Positions 31,340-38,458 of a DNA stretch of 38,458 nt are shown piece after piece. The stretch covers positions 1 to 38,458 of the forward strand of contig CALFXW010000204.1 in NCBI GenBank assembly GCA_937957805.1, in the 5' to 3' direction. The position numbers and the translations under genes are program-made. This DNA comes from an uncultured Sphingopyxis sp. (GTDB lineage Bacteria; Pseudomonadota; Alphaproteobacteria; Sphingomonadales; Sphingomonadaceae). Each line of letters begins with the position of its first letter. The stretch's first letter is position 1. The notes under the pieces were generated by a model. The model worked only from the letters and a program-made list of their open reading frames with translations, made no database searches and was not told the origin of the DNA.

Positions 31340-32111
31340 ATTGCCCCTCCACATGGCGAACCACTATCCCCGCCGCCGACAATGCGGCGCGCGCGTCAGC
31401 CAGACTATGTTGGCCGAAATGAAAAATCGAGGCAGCGAGCAGCGCGCTCGCCCCGCCCAAATGCACCCCATCGACCATATGTTGCAAATTGCCGACCCCG
31501 CCGCTGGCGATGATGGGGACGGGCACCGCATCGGCAATCGCACGATTGAGCGCATTATCATAACCATCGCGCGTCCCGTCGCGGTCCATGCTGGTCACCA
31601 AAACCTCCCCCGCGCCGAGCGAGACGAGGCGGCGCGCATGGGTGATGGCATCGACCCCCGTCGCGCGCCGCCCGCCGTGGGTAAAAATCTCCCACCGGTT
31701 GGGGGCTACTTGCCGCGCGTCGATGCTGGCGACGATGCATTGGCTGCCAAAACGGTCGGCGATGTCGGCGACCAGTTCGGGGCGCGCAACCGCAGCGCTG
31801 TTGACCGCCACCTTGTCTGCGCCGGCAAGCAAAAGCGCGCGCGCATCGTCGGCGCTGCGCACCCCGCCACCCACGGTCAGCGGCAGAAAACAGACGCTGG
31901 CGATTTCCTCCACCTGCCGCAACAATGTGCCGCGCCCTTCGTGGGTCGCTGAAATGTCGAGCATGCAAAGCTCATCCGCCGCGGCCGCGTCATATGCGCG
32001 CGCGACGGCCACCGGGTCACCCGCATCGCGCAGATCGACGAAATTGACCCCCTTAACCACGCGCCCGTCGGCAACGTCGAGGCAGGGGATGATGCGCGTC
32101 GCTACCGGCAT
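31332..32111 (-). CDS. hisF: Imidazole glycerol phosphate synthase subunit HisF
   Basis: HisF is the cyclase subunit that joins ammonia to PRFAR to form imidazole glycerol phosphate and AICAR. The 259-residue TIM barrel carries the catalytic Asp in IIPCLDVADGRVVKG (Asp12) and the second Asp in CIVASIDAR (near residue 131). Phosphate-binding loops include LTVGGGVRS and IASGGVGN. It lies ten bases after hisA and overlaps hisE by eight bases. Its partner HisH is encoded in the same operon. The length and motifs are standard. Confidence 0.97.
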   Translation of the reverse strand: MPVATRIIPCLDVADGRVVKGVNFVDLRDAGDPVAVARAYDAAAADELCMLDISATHEGRGTLLRQVEEIASVCFLPLTVGGGVRSADDARALLLAGADKVAVNSAAVARPELVADIADRFGSQCIVASIDARQVAPNRWEIFTHGGRRATGVDAITHARRLVSLGAGEVLVTSMDRDGTRDGYDNALNRAIADAVPVPIIASGGVGNLQHMVDGVHLGGASALLAASIFHFGQHSLADARAALSAAGIVVRHVEGQYG

Positions 32112-32120
32112 GGCCGCGTC

Positions 32121-32858
32121 CTAGTCCGCTGCCGCGACAGCCAGCGCCGCCGCAAGGTCGAGCCGCCCGTCATATATCGCGCGACCGGTAATCACCCCCT
32201 CTATCCCGTCGCGCCGATGGAGCGCGAGCAGGCGAATATCGGCAAGGCCCGCGACCCCGCCCGACGCGATGACGGGGATGGGAACAGTGCGCGCCAGATC
32301 AACACTGGCATCGACATTGCACCCTTTGAGCATGCCATCGCGCCCGACATCGGTGAACAGCAACGCCGCGACCCCCACATCGGCAAAGCGGCGCGCCAAA
32401 TCGACGACCGACACATCCGATACCGCAGCCCAGCCATGCGTCGCCACCATGCCATCGCGTGCGTCAACACCAACGACTATGCGTTCGGGCAGGTCGCGCG
32501 CCGCGCCGCGCACCAGTTCGGGGTCGGTCAGCGCGGCGGTGCCAATCACCACCCGGTCGACGCCAAGGCCGAGCCAGCGGTCAATGCCCGCACGGTCACG
32601 GATACCGCCACCAACCTGAACTTTGCCGGGAAAGGCGGCTACAATTTGTTCGACCGCCGCGCCATTGCGGCTTTCACCAGCAAAGGCACCATCCAGATCG
32701 ACGACATGCAAATGGCTGGCCCCAGCATCGGCAAAGGATTTGGCCTGCGCCACAGGGTCATCGCCATAGATGGTGGCGCGCGCCATATCCCCTTCGGCCA
32801 GGCGCACGACCTGCCCGTCCTTTAGGTCGATCGCCGGGAAAATCTTCAGGGCGTCCAT
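32121..32858 (-). CDS. hisA: Phosphoribosylformimino-5-aminoimidazole carboxamide ribotide isomerase
   Basis: HisA converts ProFAR to PRFAR. The 245-residue TIM barrel has the catalytic Asp in FPAIDLKDGQVVRL (Asp11), LHVVDLDGAFAG, QVGGGIRD for phosphate, the second Asp near residue 129 in GVDARDG, and IASGGVAGLADI. The ATG at 32858 overlaps the end of hisH by 13 bases, and hisF follows after a gap of nine. All residues expected for activity are present. Confidence 0.97.
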   Translation of the reverse strand: MDALKIFPAIDLKDGQVVRLAEGDMARATIYGDDPVAQAKSFADAGASHLHVVDLDGAFAGESRNGAAVEQIVAAFPGKVQVGGGIRDRAGIDRWLGLGVDRVVIGTAALTDPELVRGAARDLPERIVVGVDARDGMVATHGWAAVSDVSVVDLARRFADVGVAALLFTDVGRDGMLKGCNVDASVDLARTVPIPVIASGGVAGLADIRLLALHRRDGIEGVITGRAIYDGRLDLAAALAVAAAD

Positions 32859-33481
32859 GTCAAAAATCTTTCGAGCAAAGCTATGCCATAGGCTTGGCTT
32901 TTTTCGGGGTGAAACTGCACCCCCAATATATTGTCACGCTGCACTGCTGCCACAATCGGCTGGCCATGCGCGCTCATCGCCGCGACATCGGCACTATTTT
33001 CGGCGCAAAAATGATAGCTGTGGAGGAAATATGCCTCCCCCACGCGCACCAGCGTCCCGTCGCGCCCGTCGGGCAGACCTATCTGGTTCCAGCCCATATG
33101 CGGTATGCGAATATCGCGGCCGTCCCCCGTTGTGCCGCCGTCCATAGTGCGCACCCGCCCCGGCACCCAGCCGAGGCCAGCCTGCTCCCCATGTTCTTCC
33201 CCCACATCGGCGAGCAATTGCATGCCCACGCATATCCCCAAAAAGGGTGCGCCGCGCACACGCACCGCCTGTTCCAGCGCTTCGCGCATGCCCATAATCG
33301 CGCCAAGGCTCGCCATACAATGGGCAAAGGCCCCCACGCCGGGCAGGACAATGCGATCGGCGCGCGCCACCACATCGGGCGCGTCACTGATGGTCAGCCT
33401 ATCCGCGCCAGCGGCTTGCAGGGCATTGGCAACGCTGCGCAAATTGCCCGCGCCATAGTCAATCAGCACGGTGCCCGTCAT
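32846..33481 (-). CDS. hisH: Imidazole glycerol phosphate synthase glutaminase subunit HisH
   Basis: HisH is the glutamine amidotransferase that supplies ammonia to HisF. The 211-residue class I amidotransferase has the oxyanion strand VLPGVGAF, the nucleophile elbow GICVGMQLL (Cys near residue 82) and the His/Glu pair in VQFHPEKSQ near the C-terminus. The opening VLIDYGAGNLRSV is typical. It begins six bases after the hisB stop and overlaps hisA by 13 bases, which would balance synthesis of the two subunits with HisF downstream. Confidence 0.97.
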   Translation of the reverse strand: MTGTVLIDYGAGNLRSVANALQAAGADRLTISDAPDVVARADRIVLPGVGAFAHCMASLGAIMGMREALEQAVRVRGAPFLGICVGMQLLADVGEEHGEQAGLGWVPGRVRTMDGGTTGDGRDIRIPHMGWNQIGLPDGRDGTLVRVGEAYFLHSYHFCAENSADVAAMSAHGQPIVAAVQRDNILGVQFHPEKSQAYGIALLERFLTWTP

Positions 33482-33487
33482 ACGCGC

Positions 33488-34096
33488 TCAGACCAGATCG
33501 CTGGACGTGCCCAGCATCCCCTTTGTCGAAGGGAGGACGCCTGCGGTGCGCGGGTCGATGACCAGCGCATGGCGCAGCGCGCGGGCCAGCGCCTTGAACA
33601 GACTTTCGGCAATATGGTGGTTATTTTCACCATATAGGGTTTCAAGGTGCAGCGTGATGCCCGCCGCCTGCGTGAAACTGGCAAACCAATGGCTGAACAA
33701 TTCGGTGTCCATTTCGCCAAGGCGCGGCTGGCTGAAGCCCGATTTCCAGACGAAATGCGGTCGCCCCGAAATGTCGAGCGCGGCGCGGCTCAACGTCTCA
33801 TCCATCGGGGCATAGGCATGGCCATAACGGGTGATGCCGCGCTTATCGCCCAGCGCGCTCAGCACCGCTTCGCCCAGCGCAATCGCCGAATCCTCGACAC
33901 TATGGTGCTGATCGACGTGCAAATCCCCCGCCACCGCCAATTCAATGTCGATCAGCGAATGACGCGACAATTGTTCGATCATATGGTCGAGGAAACCGAT
34001 GCCGGTTTGAACAGTATAAGCCCCCGTGCCGTCGAGGTTGACGGCAACCCGGATGCGGGTTTCGTGCGTGTCACGGGCAATTTCGGCGCGGCGCAT
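33488..34096 (-). CDS. hisB: Imidazoleglycerol-phosphate dehydratase
   Basis: HisB dehydrates imidazole glycerol phosphate to imidazole acetol phosphate. The 202-residue monofunctional form has the manganese-binding motifs FLDHM, DQHHSVEDSAIALGEA and NNHHIAESLFKALARA. I use the ATG at 34096 because AGGGG lies upstream and the length matches the family; an in-frame ATG at 34135 would add 13 residues (MLASLPIGPIGAA) not typical of HisB. It is the first gene of the his operon. The upstream region carries two perfect inverted repeats that may be part of its control. Confidence 0.96.
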   Translation of the reverse strand: MRRAEIARDTHETRIRVAVNLDGTGAYTVQTGIGFLDHMIEQLSRHSLIDIELAVAGDLHVDQHHSVEDSAIALGEAVLSALGDKRGITRYGHAYAPMDETLSRAALDISGRPHFVWKSGFSQPRLGEMDTELFSHWFASFTQAAGITLHLETLYGENNHHIAESLFKALARALRHALVIDPRTAGVLPSTKGMLGTSSDLV

Positions 34097-34150
34097 GGCT
34101 GCCCCTATAGGGCCGATGGGCAAAGAGGCAAGCATCGGGGTGGGGGAGTT

Positions 34151-34177
34151 CGAAATTCGCTTGCCCCGCGAATTTCG
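34151..34177. repeat. Perfect 10-bp inverted repeat upstream of hisB
   Basis: CGAAATTCGC (34151-34160) and GCGAATTTCG (34168-34177) are exact reverse complements around a seven-base spacer. It lies 55 bases upstream of the hisB ATG and 112 bases upstream of the divergent sspB. It could be a regulator-binding dyad or an RNA hairpin in the his leader. No T-run follows. Confidence 0.6.
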
Positions 34178-34198
34178 GGTGCAGGCTGATGCTGTGTC

Positions 34199-34220
34199 AT
34201 CCGAAACAATAGTTTCGGAT
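34199..34220. repeat. Perfect 9-bp inverted repeat between hisB and sspB
   Basis: ATCCGAAAC (34199-34207) and GTTTCGGAT (34212-34220) are exact reverse complements with a four-base AATA loop, 68 bases upstream of sspB. Flanking GCTGA (34175-34191 region) and TCAGC (34228-34232) may extend the dyad. An operator or a hairpin are both possible. Confidence 0.6.
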
Positions 34221-34288
34221 CAGAAACTCAGCATGAGCGCGCGCATTTATCCTTGACCCTGCGGCACGCCAAGGCCACCAGTGCGGCC

Positions 34289-34798
34289 ATGAACGACAAA
34301 GTTGCCGACAGCCTGATCCCCTATGACGAAATCGTGCAAGAGGCTTTGCGCGCCGTGGTTGGCCGCGTCTTGCGGCAGGTCGAAACCGGCGGCGGCCATT
34401 TGCCCGGCGGGCATCATTTCTATATCACCTTCAAAACCGCCGCGCCGGGGGTGGACATCCCCCCGCATCTGACCGAGCGTTTCCCCGATGAAATGACCAT
34501 CGTTCTGGAAAATCGCTTTTGGGATCTAAAGGCAGAGGCTGAATATTTTTCGGTTGGCTTGTCCTTTAACCAAAGGGCATCCACGCTTGTCATCCCCTAT
34601 GCAGCGGTGACCGCCTTTGTCGATCCGTCGGTCGAATTTGGCCTGCAATTTCATGTCGATGCTGATGATGTGCCGCCGCCCGAACATGATGTGGCGGAAA
34701 ATGACGACGATAGCAATGCGGCATCGACCAGCGAAGATGGGGATGGCGGTGACGGCGCGGGCAATGTTGTCACCGTCGATTTCGGTCGGAAAAAGTGA
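34289..34798 (+). CDS. sspB: SspB-type ClpXP adaptor
   Basis: SspB binds ssrA-tagged proteins and delivers them to the ClpXP protease. This 169-residue protein follows the alphaproteobacterial form: an N-terminal helix and beta domain with IPYDEIVQEALRAVVGRVL, HHFYITFKT, HLTERFPDEMTIVLEN and FSVGLSFNQ, then a long acidic flexible linker (about residues 127-157) and the terminal VVTVDFGRKK, which matches the ClpX-binding tail. The ATG at 34289 is preferred to an upstream GTG/TTG frame. Its stop overlaps the fumC start, so the two are translationally linked. Confidence 0.92.
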   Translation: MNDKVADSLIPYDEIVQEALRAVVGRVLRQVETGGGHLPGGHHFYITFKTAAPGVDIPPHLTERFPDEMTIVLENRFWDLKAEAEYFSVGLSFNQRASTLVIPYAAVTAFVDPSVEFGLQFHVDADDVPPPEHDVAENDDDSNAASTSEDGDGGDGAGNVVTVDFGRKK

Positions 34799-36186
34799 CG
34801 GCTTTCCGCCAGGAAAGCGACAGTTTCGGCCAGATTGACGTTCCCGCCGACGCCTATTGGGGCGCACAGACAGAACGTAGCCTGCACCATTTCCCCTTTG
34901 CCAATGCCGAACGCATGCCGATTGCCATCATCCATGCGCTGGCGCGGGTGAAACAGGCCGCCGCGCGCGTCAACCGCCGCCATGGGCTGGACGCGGCGAT
35001 TGCCGACGCCATCGAAAGCGCCGCGCAGGAGGTGGCGGCGGGCCAGCTTGACGATCAATTCCCGCTCAGCATCTGGCAGACCGGCAGCGGCACGCAAAGC
35101 AATATGAACGTCAATGAAGTGGTGGCGGGTCGGGCCAATGAACGGCTGACCGGCGTGCGCGGCGGCAAATCCCCCGTCCACCCCAATGACGATGTCAACC
35201 GCGCGCAATCATCGAACGACAGTTTCCCGACTGCCATCCACATCGCCGCAACGCTGGCGATGCGCGAACGACTGCTCCCCGCGCTCATCACGCTTACCGC
35301 AACGCTCGAAAAAAAGGCGGCGCTTTGGGCCGATATTGTCAAGATAGGGCGCACCCATTTGCAGGATGCGACCCCGCTGACGCTGGGGCAGGAAGTGTCG
35401 GGCTGGGCGAACCAGCTTTACCGGTGCCGCCGCCGCATCGAACCGGCGGTGGAACATGGTATCCAACGGCTGGCGCAGGGCGGCACGGCGGTTGGCACTG
35501 GCCTCAACGCCCCCGTGGGGTTCGCCACAGATTTTTGCGCCGAGCTTTCCGATATTTTGGCAACCCCCTTTACCCCATGTGAAAATGCGTTTGAGGGGCT
35601 GGCGTCCAACGACCCCATCGTCCATCTATCGGGCACTTTGGCGACTTTGGCAGTCGCGCTGCATAAAATAGCCAATGATATCCGGCTTTTGGGTTCGGGG
35701 CCGCGCGCGGGTCTGGGTGAATTATTGCTGCCCGAAAATGAACCGGGCAGTTCGATTATGCCGGGCAAGGTCAACCCGACCCAGTGCGAAATGCTGACCA
35801 TGGTGGCAACACAGGTCATCGCCAACCATCAGGCCATCAGCATTGGCGGGATGCAGGGGCAGTTGGAGCTCAATGTCTATAAGCCGATGATCGGGGCCAA
35901 TCTGCTGCGCTCGATCGACCTGTTGGCGACCGGGATGGCGGCTTTTGACGAACATTGTGTGCAGGGGCTGCAACCTGACCGCGCGAACATCGCCCAGCAT
36001 GTCGAAAATTCACTGATGCTGGTGACTGCGCTCGCGCCCGCCATTGGCTATGATGCGGCGGCAGCCATTGCCAAAAAGGCGCATATGGAACGACGTTCAT
36101 TGCGCGATGTAGCGACAGAAGCGGGCGTTTCACCGGCCGATTATGACCGGCTGGTCGTGCCGCTGGCGATGACGCGCGGGGGGTAG
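34795..36186 (+). CDS. fumC: Class II fumarate hydratase
   Basis: FumC interconverts fumarate and malate in the TCA cycle without an iron-sulfur cluster. The 463-residue product has the three conserved regions of the fumarase/aspartase superfamily: TGSGTQSNMNVNEV near residue 98, the region around GRTHLQDATPLTLGQE near residue 184 with the catalytic His, and GSSIMPGKVNPTQCE near residue 318 with the catalytic Ser. The start codon is GTG at 34795, overlapping the sspB TGA stop as GTGA; no ATG is near. Being oxygen-stable, it suits an aerobic sphingomonad. Confidence 0.97.
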   Translation: MTAFRQESDSFGQIDVPADAYWGAQTERSLHHFPFANAERMPIAIIHALARVKQAAARVNRRHGLDAAIADAIESAAQEVAAGQLDDQFPLSIWQTGSGTQSNMNVNEVVAGRANERLTGVRGGKSPVHPNDDVNRAQSSNDSFPTAIHIAATLAMRERLLPALITLTATLEKKAALWADIVKIGRTHLQDATPLTLGQEVSGWANQLYRCRRRIEPAVEHGIQRLAQGGTAVGTGLNAPVGFATDFCAELSDILATPFTPCENAFEGLASNDPIVHLSGTLATLAVALHKIANDIRLLGSGPRAGLGELLLPENEPGSSIMPGKVNPTQCEMLTMVATQVIANHQAISIGGMQGQLELNVYKPMIGANLLRSIDLLATGMAAFDEHCVQGLQPDRANIAQHVENSLMLVTALAPAIGYDAAAAIAKKAHMERRSLRDVATEAGVSPADYDRLVVPLAMTRGG

Positions 36187-36206
36187 AATTGCGCCGCAAC
36201 CGGTGC

Positions 36207-36235
36207 TTGCATCGCGCTGACTACAACCCTAAACA
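36207..36235 (+). promoter_or_regulatory. Predicted promoter upstream of the DUF885 gene
   Basis: TTGCAT (36207-36212) and TAAACA (36230-36235) are 17 bases apart. The ATG at 36280 is 45 bases downstream with GGGAGAG as ribosome binding site. The match to the sigma-70 consensus is moderate. Confidence 0.33.
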
Positions 36236-36279
36236 AATTGCCTGAGAGGGGGCCGCCCCGTCGCACTTGGGAGAGTAGA

Positions 36280-37602
36280 ATGTCATCGATCAACCCAGCC
36301 GCCACCATTCGCCCCAGCCGCCGCCAGATGGTCGGCGCATTGATGGCGGGCAGCGTCATCGCGGGCGTCCCCGGCGCAGCCAGGGCGGCGATGCAAACAC
36401 CCCCCACCGGTCCGGCGGCGACCGCGCGCGCATTATATGACCGTTTGTTCGAACGACTGATCGACCTGTCGCCCGAATCGGCGACCTCGCTCGGCCTCGA
36501 TGTCGGCGCACGCGCGCACCAGCGCGGCGAATTGGGCTCGTCCGCCGCTGCCGACCGTTTCGGCTTTGCCGATGTGCTGGCGGGCGTTGAGGGGGAAGCT
36601 GCGGCCATTGACGCTGGCGCGCTCAACCCCGCCGAACGCACACAGTTGGAGGTGTTGCGCTGGTTCATCGAACGGAGCAAGGAAATCCGCCGCACCCCTT
36701 ATGGCGGGTTTGACGGTTACCCCATTCCTTTCACCCTCACGCAGTTGACCGGCAGCTATCAATCAGTGCCCGATTTTCTCGATTCGACGCACCCGATTCA
36801 GACAAGCAGCGATGCCGAAGCCGCCCTGTCGCGGATGCACGCGATGGCGCGCGAAATCACGCATGAGGTGGAACGCGCGCGCGGTGAAATGGCGATGGGC
36901 GTCATCCCGCCCAATTTCATCATCAACAAAGCGATGGTGCTGACCCGCAATCTGCGCGCGCAAAGTGGCGTCACATCGGGCATGGCGGCGAGCCTCGCCC
37001 GTCGTACCGCCGCTGCAAATATCGCGGGCGATTGGGGCAATCGCGCAGCGGCGATTGTCGATGGCCCGATTGCCGCCGCGCTCGACGCGCAAATTGCGCT
37101 GTTCAACGACATGTTGCCGCATGCCACCGACGCGGCGGGCGTTTCGCGCCTGCCGGGCGGTGCTGATTTCTACGCCATGTGCCTGCGCCAGCACACATCA
37201 ACCGCGCTGACGCCCGAACAGGCGCATCAACGCGGGCTGGAGGAAGTTGCCGATTATCAGAGCCGGATCGAACCTTTGCTGCAGGCACAGGGCCTCACCG
37301 ACGGGCCGGTCGGTGCACGACTGACCGCGCTTGGCCAGCGCCCCGAACTCCTGTGGTCCAATGATGATGCGGGCCGCGCACAATTGCTGGCCTATGCCAA
37401 TGAACGCAATGACGCCATCCGCCCGATGATGAGCCGGATTTTCAACAATCCGCCCGAAACGCGGCTGGAAATCCGCCGCGTGCCACCTGCCATCGACCGC
37501 GCCGCGGACAGTTGCCCAGCGGGGCGCGCGACGCCGCCTCGCTCGCACGTTCATCCGAACGTTCACCGGGCGACCCTTGAACGCTCATCGGCGATGCCAT
37601 AG
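36280..37602 (+). CDS. DUF885 family protein, truncated by the sequence junction
   Basis: DUF885 proteins are exported putative metallohydrolases. The N-terminus has a Tat-type signal (PSRRQMVGALMAGS ... GAARAA). The mature part follows the family: LYDRLFERLIDLSPESATSLGLD, RTQLEVLRWF, and GVIPPNFI; the last native segment is LEIRRVPPAI near residue 405. Family members are usually about 600 residues and carry HExxPGH near residue 400-450; that motif is missing here. From about residue 408 (37500) the frame continues for 33 residues of unrelated, Arg- and Pro-rich sequence and stops at 37602. The break coincides with a jump in GC content, so I think it reflects a chimeric join, not a natural stop. 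Only the first ~407 residues should be trusted. Confidence 0.75.
   Translation: MSSINPAATIRPSRRQMVGALMAGSVIAGVPGAARAAMQTPPTGPAATARALYDRLFERLIDLSPESATSLGLDVGARAHQRGELGSSAAADRFGFADVLAGVEGEAAAIDAGALNPAERTQLEVLRWFIERSKEIRRTPYGGFDGYPIPFTLTQLTGSYQSVPDFLDSTHPIQTSSDAEAALSRMHAMAREITHEVERARGEMAMGVIPPNFIINKAMVLTRNLRAQSGVTSGMAASLARRTAAANIAGDWGNRAAAIVDGPIAAALDAQIALFNDMLPHATDAAGVSRLPGGADFYAMCLRQHTSTALTPEQAHQRGLEEVADYQSRIEPLLQAQGLTDGPVGARLTALGQRPELLWSNDDAGRAQLLAYANERNDAIRPMMSRIFNNPPETRLEIRRVPPAIDRAADSCPAGRATPPRSHVHPNVHRATLERSSAMP
37490..37560. other. Junction between sphingomonad DNA and high-GC foreign sequence
   Basis: Upstream of about 37490 the sequence encodes a normal DUF885 protein in the same composition as the rest of the window. 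Downstream the DNA is dominated by C and G in all positions, the DUF885 frame loses similarity, and a different gene with myxobacterial features begins. No insertion sequence, tRNA or long repeat marks the boundary. The exact base cannot be fixed by eye. Confidence 0.7.
37500..37588 (-). CDS. Possible 5' end of a divergent gene in the foreign tail
   Basis: Reading the minus strand from the ATG at 37588 gives MSVQGSPGERSDERASEAA up to the junction, a polar N-terminus of plausible composition. It would be divergent from the sigma-54 activator, 25 bases away. Downstream of about 37500 the frame enters the antisense of the DUF885 gene, so only 30 codons could be real. This is weak evidence, given for completeness. 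Confidence 0.18.
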
Positions 37603-37613
37603 GCTCGCTTCCC

Positions 37614-38458
37614 TTGGACAGCATCGCCACGCTCCGCCCGGCGGCCGAGCCAGCGCGCGGCTCCACCCACGTCGACGCCGGGGTCACGATCACGATCGTC
37701 GCGCACCCCGACCCCACCCGGGTCGGCGAGATGGCCGCGGTCGAATTCGGGGCCGACCGTCGGATCGCCCTCTCGCGCCGCGAGCCCGGCTTCTCCGACC
37801 CCGGCGGCACCCCGCGCCCGCTCGAGGACCCCCACCTCAGCCGCTCGCCCGTCTACCTGTCCTTCGAGACAGGCGACTTCCCGGTCTGGGCCGACCCCAC
37901 CAGCGCGCCTTCGGTGGTCCGCTCGCTGCACGGCCCGCGCAGCCGGGCCTGGTACGTCGCCCTCGCCGGCCGCATCGGCCTGCTGATCGAGCCCGGCCTG
38001 CGGACCCCGGCCCCGCGCGAGCTCCACGGCCTGGTCGGCGTCAGCGGGGCCACCGGGCGGGCCCGCGAGCAGATCGCCATGGCCGCCGCCAGCGAGCTGC
38101 CGGTGCTGCTGCTCGGCGAGACCGGCACCGGCAAGGAGCTCGCCACCCTTGCGATCCACGCCGCCAGCGCCCGCCACCGGGGCCCGCTGGTCGCCGTCAA
38201 CCTCTCGGCGATCCCCGAGAGCACCGCCGCCAGCCAGCTGTTCGGCCACGCCCGCGGCGCCTTCACCGACGCCGCCCAGGCCCACGACGGCTACTTCGTC
38301 CAGGCCAGCGGCGGCACCCTCTTCCTCGACGAGATCGGCGAGGCCGCGATCCCGCTGCAGGTCCAGCTCCTGCGCGCGCTCGAGCAGCGGGAGATCCAGC
38401 CGATCGGCGGCCGCGTGCGCGCGGTCGACGTCCGCGTCATCGCGGCCACCGACACCGA
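37614..38458 (+). CDS. Sigma-54-dependent transcriptional activator with FHA-like N-terminus (partial)
   Basis: This frame is open to the window edge (281 codons), with the C-terminal part missing. Residues about 25-110 resemble the degenerate FHA domain found in many myxobacterial activators (VTITIVAHPDPTRVGE, LSRREPGF, DPHLSRSPVYLS). From about residue 140 the AAA+ domain begins: ELHGLVGVSG, Walker A GETGTGKE, GAFTDA in place of the sigma-54 contact loop GAFTGA, Walker B GGTLFLDEIGE, and RVIAATDT. The start is uncertain; the first in-frame candidate is TTG at 37614. Its composition is far richer in GC than the rest of the window, so it probably belongs to another organism (Myxococcota-like). 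Confidence 0.78.
   Translation, partial: MDSIATLRPAAEPARGSTHVDAGVTITIVAHPDPTRVGEMAAVEFGADRRIALSRREPGFSDPGGTPRPLEDPHLSRSPVYLSFETGDFPVWADPTSAPSVVRSLHGPRSRAWYVALAGRIGLLIEPGLRTPAPRELHGLVGVSGATGRAREQIAMAAASELPVLLLGETGTGKELATLAIHAASARHRGPLVAVNLSAIPESTAASQLFGHARGAFTDAAQAHDGYFVQASGGTLFLDEIGEAAIPLQVQLLRALEQREIQPIGGRVRAVDVRVIAATDT

Noticed and set aside
32459..33637. Long plus-strand open frame (392 codons) across hisA, hisH and hisB
   Set aside because: It runs antisense to three well-supported his genes, and the product has low-complexity Arg/His composition typical of a GC-rich shadow frame.
37563..38285. Minus-strand open frame in the high-GC tail, Gly/Ala-rich
   Set aside because: It is antisense to the AAA+ domain with clear Walker motifs; high GC removes stops on the other strand.
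1..38458. Search for tRNA, rRNA, CRISPR, transposase, integrase or phage genes
   Set aside because: Nothing with the expected cloverleaf, repeat-spacer pattern, DDE motifs or phage gene order was seen by eye. A tRNAscan-SE and CRISPR finder run would settle it.

Overview
The window is a 38.5 kb piece of an alphaproteobacterial chromosome, most probably a sphingomonad (Sphingomonadales). Supporting signs are the even, GC-rich base composition with dense CG-rich codon use, the hisB-H-A-F-E-HIT operon divergent from sspB-fumC, an alphaproteobacterial SspB, and a cluster of short intergenic repeats at about 21.58-21.74 kb of a type I recognise from sphingomonad genomes. The last ~950 bases do not fit. 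From about 37.50 kb the sequence becomes much richer in GC, a DUF885 gene breaks off, and the 5' part of an FHA-like/sigma-54 activator of myxobacterial character follows to the window edge. I read this as a chimeric join rather than native DNA.

Layout. 0-3.8 kb: a NarK-type nitrate/nitrite transporter (partial, minus), a GNAT acetyltransferase, a small membrane protein and NnrS. Two FNR/Dnr-type boxes of identical form (TTGAC-N4-ATCAA) sit in front of narK and in front of the nnrS pair, so this is a low-oxygen, nitrate and NO-response locus. 3.8-7.8 kb: aconitase acnA with a small coupled membrane protein, then an HNH endonuclease flanked by helix-turn-helix-like domains. 7.9-21.2 kb: a large acyl-CoA catabolic region. 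The minus arm encodes two adjacent acyl-CoA dehydrogenases (one without the usual catalytic Glu) and an SDR. The plus arm encodes an SDR, a GPH-type symporter, an ACAD11-like dehydrogenase, a Zn alcohol dehydrogenase, an ACAD10/11-type phosphotransferase, another SDR, a class C beta-lactamase-fold esterase and a FadJ-like bifunctional enzyme. The kinase/dehydrogenase pair is a split version of the two halves of animal ACAD11 and resembles LvaA/LvaC of the Pseudomonas levulinate pathway. This suggests catabolism of a hydroxy-acid or lactone-type substrate through a phosphorylated acyl-CoA, feeding beta-oxidation.

21.2-24.9 kb: two small lipoproteins separated by the repeat cluster, then gyrB. 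24.9-28.8 kb: a cytochrome b561 downstream of a TonB-dependent receptor, with a divergent Bcr/CflA-type MFS exporter, followed by a strong intrinsic terminator. 28.9-30.5 kb: an APC amino acid permease. 30.6-34.1 kb: the compact his operon (hisB, hisH, hisA, hisF, hisE, then a HIT hydrolase), in which most neighbours overlap or nearly touch. The his-sspB intergenic region carries two perfect inverted repeats. 34.3-36.2 kb: sspB and fumC, translationally overlapping. 36.3-37.5 kb: the truncated DUF885 protein, then the foreign tail.

I saw no rRNA, tRNA, CRISPR array, phage or transposase gene. The most interesting biological candidate is the split ACAD11-like kinase/dehydrogenase cluster. The most important caution is the junction near 37.5 kb.
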